Shown here: positions 58,215 to 64,000 of the stretch, piece by piece
How positions within the stretch are numbered: the first letter of the stretch is position 1
Layout: each line of letters begins with the position of its first letter
From: Apis mellifera
Taxonomy: Eukaryota > Arthropoda > Insecta > Hymenoptera > Apidae
Direction: 5' to 3'
Assembly (NCBI RefSeq): GCF_003254395.2
Contig: NC_037645.1
Span: 9,671,229 to 9,735,228, forward strand
Length of the DNA stretch: 64,000 nt
Notes under the pieces: generated by a model
What the model was told of the DNA's origin: nothing
What the model saw: the letters and a program-made list of their open reading frames with translations, nothing else
Database searches by the model: none
Made by a program: the position numbers and the translations under genes

Positions 58215-59885
58215 CTATTATTATACGTTCTAGGGAATTATCTATCGCGAATTGTTTTATTCTTGGCAGTTCTAGGGAGTTTTTTTCTTTTAATCTGGAA
58301 ATAGAATAGTTGGACTCTATAATAAGTGGATTTACTTTGACGAAGATTCGATTCTAGGGAATTATTTATCGCGTGCTGTTCTATTCTTGGAAGTTTTAGG
58401 GAATTTTTTCTTTTGATCTAGAAATAGAATAGTTAAACTTTATAATAAGTGGATTTACTTTAACGAAGATTCGATTCTAGGGAATTATTTATCGCGTGCT
58501 GTTCTATTCTTGGAAGTTTTAGGGGAATTTTTTCTTTTGATCTAGAAATAGAATAGTTAGACTCTATATATAAGTGGATTTACTTCGATAATAATTGAAG
58601 ATTCGAGAAAAGTTCTAGGGAATTATTTATCACATGCTGTTCTATTCTTGGAAATTCTAGAGAATTTTTTCTTTTAATCTAGAATAGTTAAACTCTATAA
58701 TAAGTGGATTTACTTCGATGATAATTGAAGATTCGAGAAAAATTCTATTCTTGGCAGTTCTAGGGAATTTTTTCTTTTAATCTAGAAATAGAATAGTTAA
58801 ACTCTATAATAAGTGAATTTACTTCGATGAAGATTCGAGAAAAGTTCTAGGGAATATTTATCGCATGTGTTCTATTCTTGGCAGTTCTAGGGAAATTTTC
58901 TTTTAATCTGGAAATAGAATACTTAAATTCTATATATAAGTGGATTTATTTCGATGATAATTGAAGATTCGAAAAAAGTTCTAGGGAATTATTTATTGTG
59001 TGTTCTATTCTTAGCAATTTTAGGAAATTTTTTCTTTTAATCTAGAAATTGAATAATTAAACTCTACAATAAATGGATTTACTTCGATGATAATTGAAGA
59101 TTCGAGAAAAATTCTATTCTTGGAAATTCTAGGGAATTTTTTCTTTTAATCTAGAAATAGAATACTTAAATTCTATATATAAGTGGATTTATTTCGATGA
59201 TAATTGAAGATTCGAGAAGAGTTCTAGGGAATTATTTATCGCGTGCTTTCCATTCTTGGAAATTATAGGGAATTTTTTCTTTTAATCTAGAATAGTTAAA
59301 CTCTACAATAAGTGGATTTACTTCGATGATAATTAAAGATTCGAGAAAAGTTCTACGCGTATATTCTATTCTTGACAGTTCTAGGGAATTTTTTCTTTTA
59401 ATCTAGAAATAATTAAACGAAAGAAAAGTTCTTCTTTCGAGTTAATTCGATGGAATTATTTATTATGTACTGTTCTCTTGGAAATTCTAAAGAATTTTTT
59501 CTTTTAATCTAGAATATTTAAACTCTACAATAAGTGGATTTACTTCGATGATAATTGAAAATTCGAGAAAAATTCTATTCTTGGAAGTTCTAGCGAATTT
59601 TTTCTTTTAATCTAGAAATAGAATACTTAAATTCTATATATAAGTGGATTTACTTCGATGAAGATTCAAGAAAAATTCTAGGGAATTATTTATCGTGTAT
59701 TCTATTCTTGGCAATTTTTGGGAATTTTTTCTTTTAATCTAGAAATAGTTAAACTCTACAATAAGTGGATTTACTTTGATGATAATTGAAGATTCGAAAA
59801 AAATTCTATTCTTGGAAGTTCTAGGGAATTTTTTCTTTTAATCTAGAAATAATTAAACGAAAAAAAAGTTCTTCTTTCGAGTTAA
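58215..59885. repeat. Tandem array, about 85-150-bp unit, about 12-13 copies
   Basis: Recurring words are TTCTAGGGAATTATTTATCG, TTCTATTCTTGGAAGTTCTA, GGGAATTTTTTCTTTTAATC, TAGAAATAGAATAGTTAAAC and AGTGGATTTACTTCGATGAT followed by AATTGAAGATTCGAGAAAA. Copies vary by deletion of the first part. It begins about 140 bp after the candidate small exon. Confidence 0.92.
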
Positions 59886-60195
59886 TTCGAACGAGCTAAC
59901 CGCCTAATATTTAGCGAAATAATAACCGAAAATGTTTAGAAAATTTTTCAATCGAAAATAAATGCCTCGAATATTTACAATTATTTTAAATATATCGATC
60001 GAATCGAAAGTCTTCCACCGTTTCTTTCGTTCGATAATAATAATCCTCCTCCCAATTCCCCTACAGTTCTCTTCCTACAGTCGAGTCGAGTGCACGCGGT
60101 TGCATTCGTTTCTCGACGATTCGCCCCGTAAATCGAGATTCCAGATTGCTTCCTCGAAGCGCGCCGAATGATACCACCTCGTCGAAATGGGTCAT

Positions 60196-60260
60196 CGAAT
60201 TCCACACGCGGGACAATATCGATCGCCTCGTTCGTACGCGCTAGATTCGTGTGGGATTCG
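60196..60260. other. 65-nt hairpin, 13-bp stem
   Basis: CGAATTCCACACG (60196-60208) pairs with CGTGTGGGATTCG (60248-60260) over all 13 positions, one being a G-U wobble when transcribed from +. The loop is 39 nt. Confidence 0.6.
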
Positions 60261-62639
60261 TAAATATTCGGCGGCGGACCGTTAGACGTTAGGCGTTGTC
60301 GGCCGTGTTGTGTTGTGTACCCGAGAAACTGGCCGGGCACGGAAAAAGAAACGATTCGAAACCACTCGTTCCGAATCGTGCCTCGTAACACACGTAACCG
60401 TTCTCTCGAAGGAGACTCGATAGAGGACGAAGGAATTTTGTTTCTTTTCTCTACTCTTTTTTTTCCCTTCCTTTCTTTCTCCCCCTCCTCCCATTATTGT
60501 TTTGCTCGCTCGACTCGTATTTAGGAATCTTGTATATCGTACGGTATATATATATATATCTCGAGAGGGGAAGGGGAAAAAGTATCGGTTAATACAATAT
60601 TTATTTCGTATCATATAATTTTATTTTATAATAACAGTGTGTTCTTCGAAGTATAGAAAGGAAGATCGATTCGATTTTGTTCGCGTTTCTACGTTTTTTG
60701 TGTTCAGATTGTTCGACTCGTAAATTAAAATTTCAAATTTTCGCTCGATCGAAATTTATTTGGAATTATATAAACAAAATTATAACCGTTCGAGGTATAA
60801 ACGAGGTATATATATCGCAGCAATGTATGGGTAGGTTTTTTTAGATAGGTCACACACTGTTTGCTCGAAGGAATAATATAATCGAAGAATTGTTTTCCAT
60901 CGGCCGGTGTCTTTATTTTTCGCGATTATTAGAATTTAATTATTCAGATTATTCGATCCAACAATAGATTTTCGCTGATCCAGCGTTTCACAGACATTCG
61001 AATATTCCGACCTTGATATATCCAATGTTTTCGAAAAAAGAAAAAGAACAAGAAATAAAAATATCTTATTTTAATATCTTTTTCCATATTTCGGTCACGC
61101 AAAACGCTAATTTCACCGCTAATTTAATTTCGAATATATGGAATATTCCTATTTGCCTTTCAGTTATGGACGAACGTAAAAAGGAAGAGAAAAGAGGATG
61201 AAAGAACAAAAAGTAGTAGGAGGAGATCCGTCTCGTAATTTGCAATCATTGCGCGCAATTCTTCGCAAGTAATTAGGAAAGTTCCAGAGAATTGTATTTG
61301 CGCGATGTGAAAGGACGCAGCCGCGAAAATTTTTGCACGTTTTTCGACGTTTTTCGATTCCGAGTCTCATTAATTTCCGCGCCAAGCTTTGCTCGTCCAA
61401 TTCGCACGTCTGCGACGCACCAGGGCGAACGAACCGTTGACGATATATTTATATTTTTTTTCTTTTCACGAAATATCGTATCGCAAAAATTTCGATTGAT
61501 TAACAAACTCGGTGAAAAAAATATTCGTTGCATTTTCGTTTTTCGAAAATGTTGTTGTTATTAAATTACCGATAATAAAAAGAGAAAAATTTGACGATTA
61601 TTATTATTCATTATTATTTATTATATTTATTATTTATAAATTTCAATTATTTCTTAAAGTTCAATTTAAATTTGAATTATAGAAATATCCGATTTTTTTC
61701 TTCTCCTTTTTCCCGATTATATATATATTAATAGCATCGTCGAAATAAATTTTTATTCAAATAACTATGTAAATCATTTTTACTTGGTACGTAAAAGTCG
61801 TTTTGTTTCCTTTATATTTATTCTCGCTCGTTGGAAAAGATGATAAATATTTTTAATGAAAATTAAATTTTCATGTGTAAATTTTTTAAGACGTTCTTTT
61901 TTCTTTTTTTTTTTCTTCGAACACACGATTTCATTCTTCTTCCAATCTTCTTCGTGTATGTATTTTTTCGGAGGGAGGGGAGGGGATGGGAGGGATGACT
62001 AATAATAGATAGCGGAATAACATGTGATATTAAAGGAGATTTGAATGACGCTGAATAACGCGCAAATTGCATTTCGTCTTCCGAAGACGAATACAATTTT
62101 ACAAGGATTCGTTGCTATGCTTAATTCGTTTCGTGCAAATTACCACCGGAGCCCCATAAAATATTTAGATTTAATTCTTCGCTTTTCTTTGTTTCGTCAC
62201 GTTGACAAATCGCCGGCAGAAAGCGAGTTTGAACGAGTTTTTTAAATTTCGTTTCCGTGAAAATACGCAGTTGTTGTACTTTGTTGTGATTTGTTTAAAT
62301 AATTTTTTTTCAAATTTTTCTCTCATTTCCTTCGACTCTTAAACAACGTCTTAAATTTACACAAAATTTAATTTTCATTAAAAATCATCTTTTCCAACTC
62401 GAGAATAAATATAAAGGAAACAAATTTTCAAACAATAGATCAGATCGATATATCATACGAGAATAATTACGAGTCTTGATTAAAAAAAAAAAAAAAAAAA
62501 AAATATTTGTTTCGTCGTGTATTCCTTCGCGAGATGCTTCTCAGCACGTACATAATAAGAGGTTACGGAAAGGGAGGGGAAGGGCCAAATTAAGGTAGGG
62601 AGAGGGGTAGGGGAGGGAAAAAGAGAAAAAGGCAGGAAG

Positions 62640-62653
62640 AGGTCAGTAGGTCA
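62640..62653. promoter_or_regulatory. Perfect DR2 of AGGTCA half-sites (E75/Rev-erb type)
   Basis: AGGTCA-GT-AGGTCA has two perfect nuclear receptor half-sites in direct repeat with 2-bp spacing. DR2 is the characteristic dimer site of Rev-erb receptors, whose insect orthologue E75 is an ecdysone-induced gene. It lies in EcR intron, 7.3 kb downstream of the B1 start codon. Confidence 0.5.
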
Positions 62654-63242
62654 CTCTCACTCGAGAAAGAAGAGGCTCGATCGCTTGGAAGGAAAGGACG
62701 CGATAATCCGATGTATCAGGTTGTACTTTATAAGGTGATCGAGTTTTTTCTCTTTCTTTCTCTCTCTCTCTCTCTCCTTCCTTCTAAATCGAGGTCTCCT
62801 CCTTAGCTTGGGGTATCCACGTGCGTTGTTTCCGACCGAACTCGAAACCGTGTCGTAATGGGACGACGAGTTCTCATTTAAATTTCCAAGACTTTTCGTC
62901 ATCCGACGGGTTTAACGTTGATTTTTATTTTTTTCCTTTTCTCTTCAAGAGAAATCGATTTTGTAATTCGTATTACGCACGAATTAACGAAGAGAGAGAG
63001 AGAGAATTATAATCGAAACTTAAAGAAACTCTATTTTCAATATTAACAAATATTCTCATTAGACGATATATTAGGCAACGTTGGTTCCACCGAACGTACG
63101 TAAAACGCGCGTCTAGTTAATCGATAATTTCGTTATCTTCCTTTCCTACCCAAACGCTTCGCCGAGAGCGGTGGAAAAAACTGAGCCGAAAGATCGGTGT
63201 AAAGTTTCAGGTCGGAAGAGTGGGGGAAAGAGCGAGCGAGCG

Positions 63243-63293
<51 letters not shown>

Positions 63294-64000
63294 AGGAGGA
63301 AAAAAAGCGTTCTCTCGATACTCCGTTGGATCCGTAGCAACTTTTCCTTCGAACGCGGGAAAACTACTTTAGAATTAAATAAACCTGAAGCAACAAAACG
63401 AGCGGCGGCCAGACAGTGGAAGTGGGTCGTCGTCAGTGGTCGTCAAATGGTCGTATCGTGTGTGAGCGTGCGCGGTCGCGTGTATCGGTGAATCGTGTAA
63501 GGAATGGTAACGAGCCACGTAGTACACGGGAAACGATATCAACCCGTGAAACGATGGTTCTCAACCGTCGCGGTTGCCTTGGAGATTATCGAATCCCTCG
63601 AAAATATATATATATATATATATATATACACACCACGCAGCTCGTCTAATTGAAGACAATCGCCTTTTTAGAATCTTTCTTCGTTTTCTTCAAACTAATC
63701 GTTTATCGGTAAAGTATTTTTTTTTTTTTTTTTTTTTTTTAATCGAATTCGAAGATCATAAGTAGTCTACGTTTATTGTTATATGAAAAATGAAGCGAAA
63801 GAAAAGCTTGCAGCTGTTAGATAGAGTTTACATTGGCGATTTGATTAATTCGATTAATAAGTGGGGCAGCGAGGGGAGGGGCTGAAAAGTGACGTTAAAG
63901 GTACTTGCAAGAAAATGTGACGGTGAAAATAAGTCGGAATTGGCTGGCTATCAAGCAGGGAGTAATTAGAGTAGCTAGGGTTAAAATACACCGGTCTATA

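Larger units (their letters stand above)
9552..64000 (+). other. EcR: EcR-A intron 1 (continues beyond the window)
   Basis: The intron starts at the GTGAGT donor at 9552. No EcR DNA-binding-domain exon ([21 protein letters not shown] motif) was found to 64000, so the intron exceeds 54 kb in EcR-A transcripts. It contains the B promoter and B1 exon, two NUMTs and most of the tandem arrays. Confidence 0.85.
59886..64000. other. Unique intronic sequence to the window end
   Basis: No exon recognised. GC-richer patches lie at 60060-60440, 61200-61440, 62520-62690 and 63090-63640. The last has a long (GA)n run (about 63246-63291), an initiator TCAGTG at 63433-63438 and a GTAAGG donor-like site at 63497-63502, so it could be another leader exon. 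(TA)n is at about 63604-63629. Confidence 0.4.

Noticed and set aside
1..64000. CRISPR-like repeat arrays
   Set aside because: Units are long, adjacent and diverged with no unique spacers, and the DNA is insect nuclear. They are minisatellites.
1..64000. Functional nuclear tRNA genes
   Set aside because: No full nuclear cloverleaf with A and B boxes was found. The only tRNA structures belong to the NUMT; GGTTCGA-like words elsewhere lack the partner arms.
1..64000. Complete transposon with transposase or reverse transcriptase
   Set aside because: No open frame shows DDE/D, RT or integrase motifs. Only possible terminal-sequence-like words in the 143-bp satellite were seen.

Overview
This window is nuclear DNA from a hymenopteran insect, most probably a honey bee (Apis) or close relative. 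It covers the 5' part of the ecdysone receptor gene (EcR) on the + strand. Two protein-coding pieces are secure. The EcR-A specific first coding exon is at 9026-9551 and carries the conserved EcR-A C-terminal block (NNGYASPMS...SYDPYSP..KIG). The EcR-B1 specific first coding exon is at 55385-55700 and carries the B1 signature (KRRW, a Ser-rich SSPEVSSSGVLSP block, and LWDL). Both end after the first base of a Gly codon (phase 1) at a GT donor, so each can splice to the same downstream common exon. That exon, with the DNA- and ligand-binding domains, lies beyond position 64000. The order A promoter, then B1 promoter 46 kb downstream, matches the known insect EcR layout.

The rest is flank, leader and intron. 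Positions 1 to about 7200 are upstream flank with two minisatellite arrays, a mitochondrial cox1 fragment and a duplicated 59-bp element. From 9552 onward everything is EcR intron, apart from the B1 exon, its leader, and a candidate small third exon at 58014-58077. That candidate has the right phase, a good acceptor, a good core promoter match and a short open frame, so it could encode a B2-like isoform.

The intron is a patchwork. Tandem arrays with units of about 55-270 bp lie at 9.6-10.4, 30.4-32.2, 37.8-38.4, 39.3-40.1, 41.9-43.4, 45.0-47.5, 47.9-50.9 and 58.2-59.9 kb. They alternate with GC-richer unique islands that hold most of the palindromes and nuclear-receptor-like motifs. Three nuclear copies of mitochondrial DNA (NUMTs) are recognisable by translation with the invertebrate mitochondrial code: cox1 (minus strand, 624-857), nd2 (16098-16613), and a 1.4-kb cox2-trnD-trnK-atp8-atp6 block (23858-25243) with an internal 258-bp triplication. 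The trnD-before-trnK order is the arrangement of honey bee mitochondria and supports the taxon call.

I found no second protein gene, no transposase, no CRISPR array and no bacterial-style operon. Most other open frames are chance readings through AT-rich or tandem DNA. Motif calls (EcR/USP, E75, CTCF, POU, NRF1/Ewg, CREB, ETS) rest on sequence match alone. Repeat copy numbers and array edges were read by eye and are approximate.
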